A stretch of 35,242 nucleotides of DNA from Prevotella sp. (GTDB lineage: Bacteria > Bacteroidota > Bacteroidia > Bacteroidales > Bacteroidaceae). The notes below the pieces were generated by a model. It had not been told where the DNA came from, did no database searches, and saw nothing but the letters and a program-made list of their open reading frames with translations. How positions within the stretch are numbered: position 1 is the first letter of the stretch; the number at the start of each line of letters is the position of its first letter. The DNA is taken from the NCBI GenBank assembly GCA_017417465.1, contig JAFPZD010000007.1:1-35242 (forward strand), in the 5' to 3' direction. This document shows, one piece after another, positions 14,548-21,970 of the stretch. The position numbers and the translations under genes were made by a program.

Positions 14548-16101
14548 ATGCCAGATACACCCACCACTCGCCGCCCGCAGAGGCGGCAACAACCCGTCGA
14601 TAACACCTACGCCCACCTCCAGCCGCAGGCCACCGACATCGAGCGTGCCGTCCTCGGCGCACTCCTCGTCGACAAGGATGCCTATGCCGTGGTCTGTGAG
14701 ATGCTCTACCCCGAGAGCTTCTACGAGCCACGCAACCAGATGGTCTATACAGCCATCCGCGACCTCTCCATGAAGGAGCAGCCTGTCGACGTGCTCACCG
14801 TCACCGAGCAGCTGGCCCGTAACGGACAGCTGGAAGAGGTCGGCGGTCCTGCCTACATCGCTGAGATATCATCGCGTGTAGCTTCCAGTGCTCATATCGA
14901 ATACCATGCGCGCATCGTCGCCCAGAAGTTCCTCTCACGCCAGCTCATCCAGTTTGCCAGCGACATCGAGACGAAAGCCTACGATGAGACTATCGACGTC
15001 GACGACCTGATGCAGCATGCCGAAGGCTCCCTCTTCGAACTCTCACAGAAGAATATGAAGAAGGAGTACACCCAGATAGACCCCGTCATCAAGAACGCCC
15101 TCGACGTCATTCAGAAAGCTGCCGCTAACACCGACGGTCTGACTGGCGTCCCCACCGGCTACCATAAGCTCGACGACATCACCAGCGGCTGGCAAGCCTC
15201 CGACCTTGTGATTATAGCCGGACGTCCTGCCATGGGTAAGACATCGTTCGCCCTGTCCATGGCCAAGAACATCGCCGCCGACTACCAAGTGCCCATGGCT
15301 TTCTTCTCGCTTGAAATGTCGAACGTCCAACTCGTCAACCGCCTCATCTCCAACTGCTGTGAGATTCAAGGTTCCAAGATCCTGAACGGACAACTACAGC
15401 CCGACGAGTGGGACCGTCTTGACAAGCGTGTGAACACCCTCCTTGGTGCACCACTTTACATCGACGACACCCCCGGCCTATCGGTTTTCGAACTACGTAC
15501 CAAGGCCCGCCGCCTCGTCCGTGAGCATGGTGTGAAAATCATTATGATTGACTACTTACAGCTGATGAACGCCAACGGCATGCGCTTCTCGTCACGACAA
15601 GAGGAGGTGAGCACCATCTCACGCTCGCTGAAAGGTCTCGCCAAGGAACTTGACATCCCCATCCTCGCACTATCACAGCTGAACCGTGGTGTAGAAGCGC
15701 GTGAAGGACTCGAAGGCAAACGTCCACAGCTCAGCGACTTACGCGAGTCGGGCGCTATCGAGCAGGATGCCGATATGGTGCTGTTTGTCCACCGTCCCGA
15801 GTACTATCACATCTATCAAGACGAGAATGGTCGCGACCTCCACGGCATGGCACAGATCATCATCGCCAAGCACCGTAAGGGTGCCACCGGCGACGTGCTG
15901 CTCACCTTCCGTGGGGAGTTCACACGCTTCGAGAATCCAGAGGACACACGCATCGGCAACCGTGCCCCAGCGACAGGTGGCGAGATTCTCGGCTCACGCA
16001 TCAACGGCGGCGATGGCAACATGCCGCCAGCGCCTTTCGACCCGTTCGCGGGCAGTCCCCTGCCACCACCAACAGACGATGGCGGTGTCGTGCCATTCTA
16101 A
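14548..16101 (+). CDS. dnaB: Replicative DNA helicase DnaB
   Basis: A 517-residue hexameric helicase that unwinds DNA 5'-3' ahead of the replication fork. The N-terminal primase-interacting domain (IERAVLGALLVDKDAY) is followed by the RecA-like domain: Walker A AGRPAMGKTSFAL, Walker B IIMIDYLQLM, LSQLNRGVEAR, and SDLRESGAIEQDADMV. Walker A lies near residues 226-238. The tail from about residue 470 is rich in Gly and Pro and ends TDDGGVVPF. No intein is present. The stop codon sits in the loop of a 17-bp hairpin shared with the convergent pantothenate kinase gene. Confidence 0.97.
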   Translation: MPDTPTTRRPQRRQQPVDNTYAHLQPQATDIERAVLGALLVDKDAYAVVCEMLYPESFYEPRNQMVYTAIRDLSMKEQPVDVLTVTEQLARNGQLEEVGGPAYIAEISSRVASSAHIEYHARIVAQKFLSRQLIQFASDIETKAYDETIDVDDLMQHAEGSLFELSQKNMKKEYTQIDPVIKNALDVIQKAAANTDGLTGVPTGYHKLDDITSGWQASDLVIIAGRPAMGKTSFALSMAKNIAADYQVPMAFFSLEMSNVQLVNRLISNCCEIQGSKILNGQLQPDEWDRLDKRVNTLLGAPLYIDDTPGLSVFELRTKARRLVREHGVKIIMIDYLQLMNANGMRFSSRQEEVSTISRSLKGLAKELDIPILALSQLNRGVEAREGLEGKRPQLSDLRESGAIEQDADMVLFVHRPEYYHIYQDENGRDLHGMAQIIIAKHRKGATGDVLLTFRGEFTRFENPEDTRIGNRAPATGGEILGSRINGGDGNMPPAPFDPFAGSPLPPPTDDGGVVPF

Positions 16102-16118
16102 GCACGACACCGCCATCG
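16077..16118. terminator. Bidirectional hairpin spanning the dnaB stop codon
   Basis: Arms at 16077-16093 and 16102-16118 are perfect 17-bp complements with the 8-nt loop CATTCTAA containing the dnaB TAA. It lies between convergent genes and ends 40 bp before the minus-strand gene's stop. There is no clean T-run, so intrinsic termination is inferred. Confidence 0.75.
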
Positions 16119-16157
16119 CGGGCTTATTACGGTCACCATGCCATAAACGAACAGCCG

Positions 16158-16979
16158 TCAGCGCCGCTGATAAGCGAGGGCGGCACCAATGGCCGTACAG
16201 TACTGCGAGTACTTGGGGATATGGAAACGCACGCCGTAGAGTTTCTCAAGGGCAGGGAACACCTCGTCGCACTGCGGTAGCAGTGAGAGGTTACCGATGA
16301 GCACCATGTCACGGCAGTCGGTGCCTTGGGCGGCCAGCACAGAGGCAGAACCGATGGTCTGGAGCACCATCGAGATGATGCCGCAGGCGATGTCGGCCTT
16401 CGAGGCGTCGCTTTGAGCACGGGCAAAGATGCTGGCGGTGGCCTCCATGGGCAGCCCCGGCAGAGGATTGGCCGAGATGTCGCCAATCAGGAGGTTGACA
16501 TTGCCGATGTTACCCTCCTTGGCCAGTGCCGACACCTGGCGGATATCACTGGTGTTGAGCATGAGGCGTGAAAGGCCCTGAAGCGTACCGCCACCGATGC
16601 CAATGCCGCCAATGTGACGAATGTCGTCGCCATCAGCCATGACGAAAGAGGTGCCAGTACCCATGGAGACAACGATGATATGATCGAGCTGCGACTCGTA
16701 ACGGGCGCCGAGTGCGTCGGCGATGAACTCATCGCAACGACTGGTGTTGACACCGTAGACATCGTTCTTGACGTAGCCTGCCCCCACGCCGGTGAGCATG
16801 ACGTGCTGAACGTCCTCAAGCTGTATGTTGTTGTCGTGGAGATATTTGCCGAAGGCTCCGTAGAGCGAAGTGATGGGGTCGGCGGCCGTGATACGAATAG
16901 GTGCCGACGGTTTGCCGTCACGCATTCCGACGATTTTTGTGGTTGAGATGCCCACATCGATTCCAATAATGATGCCCAT
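16158..16979 (-). CDS. coaW: Type II pantothenate kinase (CoaW-like)
   Basis: A 273-residue protein of the type II pantothenate kinase (Fumble/CoaW) family, which phosphorylates pantothenate in the first step of coenzyme A synthesis. The ASKHA phosphate-1 motif IIIGIDVGISTTKIVG is at the N-terminus. VVSMGTGTSFV and GIGGGTLQGLSRLM correspond to the phosphate-2 and following nucleotide-binding segments. The length is close to bacterial CoaW. The ATG at 16979 is chosen because the MGIII start matches the fold; the in-frame extension upstream crosses the -7 promoter box at 17009-17016. It is monocistronic as far as can be seen. Confidence 0.86.
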   Translation of the reverse strand: MGIIIGIDVGISTTKIVGMRDGKPSAPIRITAADPITSLYGAFGKYLHDNNIQLEDVQHVMLTGVGAGYVKNDVYGVNTSRCDEFIADALGARYESQLDHIIVVSMGTGTSFVMADGDDIRHIGGIGIGGGTLQGLSRLMLNTSDIRQVSALAKEGNIGNVNLLIGDISANPLPGLPMEATASIFARAQSDASKADIACGIISMVLQTIGSASVLAAQGTDCRDMVLIGNLSLLPQCDEVFPALEKLYGVRFHIPKYSQYCTAIGAALAYQRR

Positions 16980-17008
16980 GTATTTGCAAATGGTTAGAAT
17001 TGTGGCGG

Positions 17009-17016
17009 CAAAGGTA
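17009..17016 (-). promoter_or_regulatory. -7 box for the pantothenate kinase gene
   Basis: TACCTTTG on the minus strand matches TAnnTTTG and lies 30 bp upstream of the ATG. The nearest TTTG (17041-17044) is 24 bp away, longer than usual, so the -33 element is uncertain. Confidence 0.55.
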
Positions 17017-17093
17017 CGAAAGATTTTTGGATTATGAGTGCAAAAGGCCAGCAAAGTCGTTAATAATTATAAATTTTAAGGTAAAAAAGCCGA

Positions 17094-17130
17094 TTTGGGG
17101 ACGTAAAGTCCCCCCAAAAGTGTAACTTTG
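17094..17130 (+). promoter_or_regulatory. -7 box with an upstream inverted repeat before the DUF3887 gene
   Basis: TAACTTTG (17123-17130) is a clean -7 box 20 bp before the ATG at 17150. Directly upstream TTTGGGGAC (17094-17102) and GTCCCCCCAAA (17108-17118) form an imperfect inverted repeat over the -33 region, which could be an operator. No regulator is known. Confidence 0.5.
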
Positions 17131-17149
17131 CACTATCTTAGAAAAAACT

Positions 17150-17548
17150 ATGAAGCGAATGAAGAAATTATTGCTGATGCTCCTGATGGCCTGCCCGCTG
17201 ATGGCTGTTGCCCAGGAAACCATTGACCCCGGTGTGGCCCGTGCCGAAAAGATGCTTGGCTTCGTACTTCAGAACCAGGCCGACAGTCTCTATGCCAACT
17301 TGTCAGACAAGGTGAAGGGCATGGTACAGAAAGAACAGTTGGAGAATGTCCTCGAACAAGTGGAGGCACAGGTGGGCAAGTACCAGAAGCACGGCCCGTG
17401 GGAGATACAAGAGATGATGGGCGTCAAAGCCTATGTGGCACCTGCCACCTTCGAGAAAGGCGAGATGGCTGCACTCGTTGTCTTCGACCCGGAAGGCAAG
17501 ATGCTGGCTATTCAGATTGTCCCTGCCGAAGCTATCAAGAAAGGGTGA
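17150..17548 (+). CDS. Secreted DUF3887-type protein
   Basis: A 132-residue protein with a signal peptide (MKRMKKLLLMLLMACPLMAVAQ, cleavage expected after VAQ) and a small alpha+beta domain like DUF3887, in which residues such as AEKMLGFVLQNQADSLYANL and VKGMVQKEQLENV form helices before a beta sheet (AYVAPATFEKGEMAALVVF). DUF3887 domains occur in secreted or periplasmic proteins with no established activity. It is followed after 4 bp by the first deoxynucleoside kinase, so the two are likely translationally coupled. That link may be only genomic convenience. Confidence 0.75.
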   Translation: MKRMKKLLLMLLMACPLMAVAQETIDPGVARAEKMLGFVLQNQADSLYANLSDKVKGMVQKEQLENVLEQVEAQVGKYQKHGPWEIQEMMGVKAYVAPATFEKGEMAALVVFDPEGKMLAIQIVPAEAIKKG

Positions 17549-17552
17549 CGCC

Positions 17553-18182
17553 GTGCATATAGCCATCGCAGGAAACATCGGCAGCGGCAAGTCGACACTT
17601 ACGAAGATGCTTGCCAAGCACTACGGATGGGAGGCACGCTACGAGGCAGTGACCGACAACCCCTATCTGGAGGACTACTACCGTGACATCCACCGGTGGT
17701 CGTTCAACCTTGAGGTGTACTTCCTAAAGGAGCGCTTCCGTGACCTCCTTGACATCAAGCACGCCAAGCATACGGTTGTACAGGACCGCACCATCTTCGA
17801 AGGCGTCTATGTGTTCATGGCAAACAACAAGGCGATGGGCAACCTCAGCGACCGCGACTACGAGACCTATATGGAGCTGTTCGAACAGATGGTGGCGGTG
17901 GTGAGCTATCCCGACCTGATGATCTACCTGCGGGCATCGGTGCCTCACCTTGTGGGCAACATCCAGAAACGTGGACGTGACTATGAGCAGACCATGCAGC
18001 TGGACTACCTGGAGAACCTGAACCGGCGCTACGACGACTTCATCTTTAATAAATATAAGGGCCGCGTAATGGTCATCGACAAGGACCCGCTCGACTTCCA
18101 GAACAATCCGAAAGACTTTGCGCAGATTGTCGACCGCATCGACCAAACCCTCTTCGGACTCTTCCCCGACATCCTTCCATAA
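17553..18182 (+). CDS. Deoxynucleoside kinase, first of a tandem pair
   Basis: A 209-residue kinase of the dNK/dGK-dAK family, which phosphorylates deoxynucleosides for salvage. The P-loop GNIGSGKST is at residues 7-15, YEAV carries the likely catalytic Glu, QDRTIFE is the DRS-type substrate/catalytic motif, and the lid is QKRGRDYE. The GTG at 17553 is chosen because it gives VHIAIAGNIG, matching MHIAVAGNIG in the paralogue; the longer reading would overlap the previous gene out of frame. AAAGGG at 17540-17545 is a possible ribosome site. Tandem dNK genes in Lactobacillus encode a dAK/dGK heterodimer; the same is possible here but unproven. Confidence 0.88.
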   Translation: MHIAIAGNIGSGKSTLTKMLAKHYGWEARYEAVTDNPYLEDYYRDIHRWSFNLEVYFLKERFRDLLDIKHAKHTVVQDRTIFEGVYVFMANNKAMGNLSDRDYETYMELFEQMVAVVSYPDLMIYLRASVPHLVGNIQKRGRDYEQTMQLDYLENLNRRYDDFIFNKYKGRVMVIDKDPLDFQNNPKDFAQIVDRIDQTLFGLFPDILP

Positions 18183-18191
18183 AAAGCTATC

Positions 18192-18246
18192 GTCCCTTAA
18201 CTTCCCCTAACTCCCCTTAACTCCCCCTAACTCCCCTTAACTCCCC
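18192..18246. repeat. AACTCCCCTT-type repeats between the two kinase genes
   Basis: Five AACTCCCC units separated by CT or TT fill the 71-bp gap between the kinase genes. The unit is a C-rich relative of the CTCC arrays elsewhere. Confidence 0.85.
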
Positions 18247-18253
18247 CAAAATC

Positions 18254-18874
18254 ATGCACATCGCAGTAGCAGGTAATATTGGCAGTGGCAAGACAACACT
18301 GACGCAGATGCTGGCTCACCGTTACGGATGGACGCCACGTTACGAACCCGTAGACAACAACCCCTACCTGGCCGACTTCTATGCCGACATGCAGCGGTGG
18401 TCGTTCAACCTTCAGGTGTACTTCCTCAACAAGCGCTTCAAGGAGGTGGTGGAGATATCGAAGTCGACCGACACCATCATCCAGGACCGCACGATTTTCG
18501 AGGATGCCTGCATCTTTGCCCCCAACCTGCACGGGCAGGGCATGATGAGCGACCGCGACTTCAAGAACTACCGCGACCTGTTCGACCTGATGATGTCGCT
18601 GGTGAAGCTGCCCGACCTGATGATTTACATCCGTTCGAGCATCCCCACCCTCGTGGCACAGATTCAGAAGCGTGGCCGCGAGTATGAGCAGTCGATGCGT
18701 CTTGACTATCTCGAGGGTCTGAGCCGCCGTTACGAGGAATGGATCAGCGGCTACAAGGGCCAGCTCATCATCATCGACGGCGACCATTGTAAGTTTGGAG
18801 AGAATTCCGACCACTTCAAGCAGGTCACCGACATGATCGACGCCAAGCTCTACGGACTGTTCCCCATGGAGTGA
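18254..18874 (+). CDS. Deoxynucleoside kinase, second of a tandem pair
   Basis: A 206-residue paralogue of the preceding kinase. The P-loop GNIGSGKTT is at residues 7-15, YEPV holds the likely catalytic Glu, QDRTIFED is the DRS-type motif, and QKRGREYEQSM is the lid. RWSFNLQVYFLNKRF is shared almost fully with the first kinase. Differences cluster in the substrate-side loops (EDACIFAPNLHGQG against EGVYVFMANNKAMG), consistent with different base preference. Start ATG follows a C-rich repeat. It is 39 bp upstream of a fimbrial lipoprotein gene, to which no functional link is apparent. Confidence 0.9.
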   Translation: MHIAVAGNIGSGKTTLTQMLAHRYGWTPRYEPVDNNPYLADFYADMQRWSFNLQVYFLNKRFKEVVEISKSTDTIIQDRTIFEDACIFAPNLHGQGMMSDRDFKNYRDLFDLMMSLVKLPDLMIYIRSSIPTLVAQIQKRGREYEQSMRLDYLEGLSRRYEEWISGYKGQLIIIDGDHCKFGENSDHFKQVTDMIDAKLYGLFPME

Positions 18875-18913
18875 GGGGCTATTTAAACGATAAACCATAA
18901 AACGTATACTAAT

Positions 18914-19810
18914 ATGAAAAAGACATTGTTTGAGGGACTGCTGTTGATAGCAGTCTGCATGCTGCTGAGCGCCTGCGAGAAAATGCCGACAGACGACGAA
19001 ATTACTACGGTGGAAAACGCCACATTGACACTGAACGTCACCACCGACGGCATTACCCCCTTTGGCAGCACACGCGCTGGAAGCTACTGGACACACCTGA
19101 ACTTCGTGGTCTACCAGAACGGCTCGAAAGTGGCTGGCGTCAACCAGGCAGAGGGCGACGACAACTACGGCCACGCCAGCATGCAGCTATCGCCAGGCAC
19201 CTACCAAGTGCTGGTACTTGCCCACAGCAGCGAGAGCAACCCCACGCTGACCAATCCCGAGAAGCTGCAGTTCACCAATGCCATGGGATTTACCGACACC
19301 TTTTATTATTATGACGGCATCACCGTCACCAGCGAGCCCAAGACGCACAACATTACCCTGGAGCGGGCAACGGCCTTGCTGCGCTTCATCATCGACGACG
19401 ACATGCCCGACGGCATCAGCTACCTGCGCTTCTACTATACGGGCGGCAGCGGTGCCCTCAATGCCCGGACGGGCTATGGCTGTGTGGACTCGAAGCAGAC
19501 GGTGAACATCGATGCCGACCCTGCCGCCACCAAGCCCTACGTCTTCGACCTCTATACCATTCCCAAGGAACAGCAGGGCAGTCTGAACCTGACAGTGACG
19601 GCCTATGGTGAGGATGGTGTGGAAATTGTCAAGGAGCGGGTGTTCAAGGGTATCAGCATCGAGCGTAACAAAATTACGGAGCTGAAAGGCAGTTTTTTTA
19701 CGGAGAGCCCCAATGACGACCCTAACGACAACCCTTCGTCGCCCACGTCCGACACGTTTGTCATTACGGCCAACACCGAGTGGGGCGGCACCATCACACA
19801 GACCTACTGA
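18914..19810 (+). CDS. FimB/Mfa2-family fimbrial anchor-type lipoprotein
   Basis: A 298-residue lipoprotein with a signal peptide ending in the lipobox LLSAC (Cys near residue 19). Beta-rich sequence with VENATLTLNVT, YGHASMQLSPGTYQVLVLAH and HNITLERATALLRFIIDD fits the FimB/Mfa2 (Bacteroidetes fimbrillin-anchor) family, in which an outer-membrane lipoprotein caps or anchors fimbriae assembled after Arg-gingipain-like cleavage. Length matches the family. No major fimbrillin or other fim genes lie beside it, so it may act with subunits encoded elsewhere or belong to the wider Mfa-like group. The C-terminal linker SPNDDPNDNPSSPTSD is low-complexity. Confidence 0.78.
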   Translation: MKKTLFEGLLLIAVCMLLSACEKMPTDDEITTVENATLTLNVTTDGITPFGSTRAGSYWTHLNFVVYQNGSKVAGVNQAEGDDNYGHASMQLSPGTYQVLVLAHSSESNPTLTNPEKLQFTNAMGFTDTFYYYDGITVTSEPKTHNITLERATALLRFIIDDDMPDGISYLRFYYTGGSGALNARTGYGCVDSKQTVNIDADPAATKPYVFDLYTIPKEQQGSLNLTVTAYGEDGVEIVKERVFKGISIERNKITELKGSFFTESPNDDPNDNPSSPTSDTFVITANTEWGGTITQTY

Positions 19811-19828
19811 CCCATTGAAGGTTACATA

Positions 19829-20860
19829 TTGAGTGAGAACAGGACATACGCCATCAAGCTGACGGGCATCAGCTCGCTGCTCCATTTCCTGGTCGACGGG
19901 CTGTGCGCCAGCACTCTCTATCAGGTGTTTGCCGTCTATGCGCAGTCCCCTCACGTGACGACTGACGTTTCGTCACTCACCCCTCTCACGTGCTTCCTGA
20001 CCTATAACGTGCTGGCCTTTCTCACCCAGCCGTTGACGGGTATGCTCGCCGACCGTCTGCGCCATACGCACCTGCTGCTGATAGCGTCGGTGGCCATGCT
20101 GGCCGCAGCGGTGCTCGCTGCAGGGCTGTTGGCGGCCATCACGTCGTTACACGCCTCACTGGTCGGTGTGCTGGTAGTGGCCGCACTGTTAGGTATGGGC
20201 AACTCACTGTTTCATGTCTGGGGCGGCAAGCTTACCGCCACCGTTACAGGCAACGACATCCGTGCCCTCGGCATCTTCGTGGCGACGGGCGCCATGGGGC
20301 TAAGTGTAGGTTTCCTGTTCTTCTCATGGCCGCTGCTCATCGCCATGCTACTGGCCATCTGCCTGCTGACGGGCTTGTGTCTGCAGCGCTCCGATTCCCA
20401 AATTTACGACTCGACCCAGTCGCACCCGGAGGTTGAGAGTCGTGACACGCGGCATCTCCTGCCGACGTTATTGGTTGTGTGTTTCATCGTGCTTCTCATG
20501 ATGGCCGTCATGCTCCGCTCGTTTGTCGGTGAGACCTTTTCTGCGGCCATCACGAAAAGTCAGGCCATGGTTCTCGCTATCGCTGCTGTGGCCATGGGCG
20601 GGAAGATGGCAGGCGGCTTCATTGCCCGCCGTACCGACATCGTCAGGGCACTGGTGCTGATGGTGCTGATCGTCGCCGTCTGCCTCGTCTTCTCAAAATC
20701 GACAGGCACGGCGATTCCCCTTCTAGGGCTTTTCGTGGTGAACTGCACCATGCCCGTCACGCTCTATCTTGCCAACCTATTGCTACCAGGGCACGAAGGC
20801 CTCGCCTTCGGACTGCTCGCCGCAGCCCTGATGCCCGGCTACCTCATGGCAATGCTATGA
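19829..20860 (+). CDS. MFS transporter, substrate unknown
   Basis: A 343-residue membrane protein with about ten hydrophobic segments, consistent with a shortened major facilitator. Features include LLHFLVDGLCASTLYQVFAVYA at the first segment, LTQPLTGMLADRLRH between early segments (a motif-A-like GMLADRLRH) and AALLGMGNSLFHVWGGKL. The latter resembles the fosmidomycin-resistance (Fsr) branch, in which FH.GG is typical. The TTG at 19829 is the only early in-frame start seen, with GAAGG just upstream. The stop codon TGA is the first unit of a TGAATTR heptamer array. It lies 18 bp behind the fimbrial gene. The substrate is not deducible. Confidence 0.75.
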   Translation: MSENRTYAIKLTGISSLLHFLVDGLCASTLYQVFAVYAQSPHVTTDVSSLTPLTCFLTYNVLAFLTQPLTGMLADRLRHTHLLLIASVAMLAAAVLAAGLLAAITSLHASLVGVLVVAALLGMGNSLFHVWGGKLTATVTGNDIRALGIFVATGAMGLSVGFLFFSWPLLIAMLLAICLLTGLCLQRSDSQIYDSTQSHPEVESRDTRHLLPTLLVVCFIVLLMMAVMLRSFVGETFSAAITKSQAMVLAIAAVAMGGKMAGGFIARRTDIVRALVLMVLIVAVCLVFSKSTGTAIPLLGLFVVNCTMPVTLYLANLLLPGHEGLAFGLLAAALMPGYLMAML

Positions 20861-21004
20861 ATTATGAATTGTGAATTATGAATTGTGAATTATGAATTAT
20901 GAATTGTGAATTATGAATTGTGAATTATGAATTATGAATTGTGAATTATGAATTGTGAATTGTGAATTATGAATTGTGAATTATGAATTGTGAATTATGA
21001 ATTG
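20858..21004. repeat. TGAATTR heptamer array, 21 units
   Basis: Exactly 21 consecutive copies of TGAATTA or TGAATTG (147 bp). The first unit supplies the TGA stop of the MFS gene; the final units supply the GTG start of the next ORF. A related array (23 units of GAATTRW) lies at 26343-26503. Confidence 0.95.
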
Positions 21005-21316
21005 ATTGCCACCCTCCTTCCCACCATTCTCATAGAACTGGTGGTGCTCTGGCTCCTCGGTGAGAGGCGCCCGATGGTGCTGTGGAGCTCGGTGGCCGTC
21101 AACACCCTGACCAACATCCCACTGAACCTCTATGTGCAGCACGTTCATCCCTCCATCGGCGTCATGGCATTGGCCGAGGTCGGCGTCGTCATCGTCGAGG
21201 CTGTGTGGTATGTATGGTTCGTCCGTAACCTGCGCCAAGCCATGGTCTACAGTCTACTATGCAACACTGTCAGCATACTCACAGGTCTCTTGGTAGTGCT
21301 TGTCAGACTGCTTTAA
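20990..21316 (+). CDS. Small hydrophobic membrane protein, start within repeat
   Basis: A 108-residue protein with three likely membrane helices (near residues 5-23, 57-77 and 84-106) and short charged loops. I do not recognise the family. The frame opens inside the heptamer array: GTG at 20990 is the first usable start, and TTG at 21002 is the alternative; TGA precedes it at 20984. No Shine-Dalgarno site is possible within the repeat. Codon use downstream resembles the neighbouring genes, so it looks real, and it is 35 bp upstream of another small membrane protein. Confidence 0.6.
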   Translation: MNYELIATLLPTILIELVVLWLLGERRPMVLWSSVAVNTLTNIPLNLYVQHVHPSIGVMALAEVGVVIVEAVWYVWFVRNLRQAMVYSLLCNTVSILTGLLVVLVRLL

Positions 21317-21351
21317 CTTTCGAAACATAAAACTCTAAACCATCAATAATT

Positions 21352-21615
21352 ATGCTGTTTATAGACATTCTACCCTATCGTGAGGTCGAGGAGAAAATCC
21401 ATCACGTCATTCCCAAAGAAGTCAACGACACCGTTGACACGATTGTTGGTCTCGGCCAACAAGTTACTGACAATGTCACAATGAACGGCAACGGCACCAC
21501 GGGATTCATCATCAGTGCCATCGTTGCCGCACTTGCCGCCTTAGGCATCTGCCTAATGTTTGTCAACAACTACCGGCAAGCAAAGCAGTTGAAAGTGAAC
21601 GGAGCAGAGTTGTAG
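21352..21615 (+). CDS. Small single-helix membrane protein
   Basis: An 87-residue protein with an amphipathic N-terminal half (VEEKIHHVIPKEVNDTVDT) and one hydrophobic helix at about residues 50-71, followed by a short basic tail. I do not recognise it. The ATG at 21352 follows an AT-rich leader. It may be cotranscribed with the small membrane protein upstream. Function unknown. Confidence 0.6.
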   Translation: MLFIDILPYREVEEKIHHVIPKEVNDTVDTIVGLGQQVTDNVTMNGNGTTGFIISAIVAALAALGICLMFVNNYRQAKQLKVNGAEL

Positions 21616-21692
21616 TGAAAAGTGAATAGTAAAAAGTGAATAGTGGGCTTGCCCAAGCAGTCCGTTACAGGGAGCGGCGTGGTGAGAGTCAG

Positions 21693-21848
21693 CTCGGAGA
21701 AGTGTGGCAGTCCCCTCTCGGAGAAGTGTGGCAGTCCCCTCGGAGAAGTGTGGCAGTCCTCTCGGAGAAGTGTGGCAGTCCCCTCGAAGAAGTGTGGCAG
21801 TCCTCTCGGAGCAGACTGGCAGTCCTCTCGGAGCGGAGTGCCCTCTGT
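21693..21848. repeat. 22-bp tandem repeats (CTCGGAGAAGTGTGGCAGTCC)
   Basis: Units start at 21693, 21717, 21739, 21761, 21783, 21805 and 21827. After the first, the period is 22 bp. No spacers, so not CRISPR. The 355-bp gap between convergent genes also holds GTGAATAG copies on both sides of this array. Confidence 0.9.
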
Positions 21849-21890
21849 AAGAAGAACTATTCGGACTAATCCTGAAGAGTGAATAGCAAG

Positions 21891-21947
21891 AAAGTGAATA
21901 GGTATGGTTAGTTTCTAAGCTTGGAGCTAACCATACCTATTCACTTT
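21891..21947. terminator. Perfect 21-bp inverted repeat between convergent genes
   Basis: Arms at 21891-21911 and 21927-21947 pair completely around a 15-nt loop. The outer ends are AAAGTG and CACTTTT, so either strand's transcript would have an A-start and U-end stem. Its place 24 bp beyond the glnA stop suits a bidirectional terminator. Confidence 0.75.
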
Positions 21948-21970
21948 TCACTATCAACTATTCACTACAC

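Noticed and set aside
17433-17552. N-terminal extension of the first deoxynucleoside kinase
   Set aside because: It overlaps the DUF3887 gene in another frame and has no homology to the paralogue, which begins at MHIAVAGNIG.
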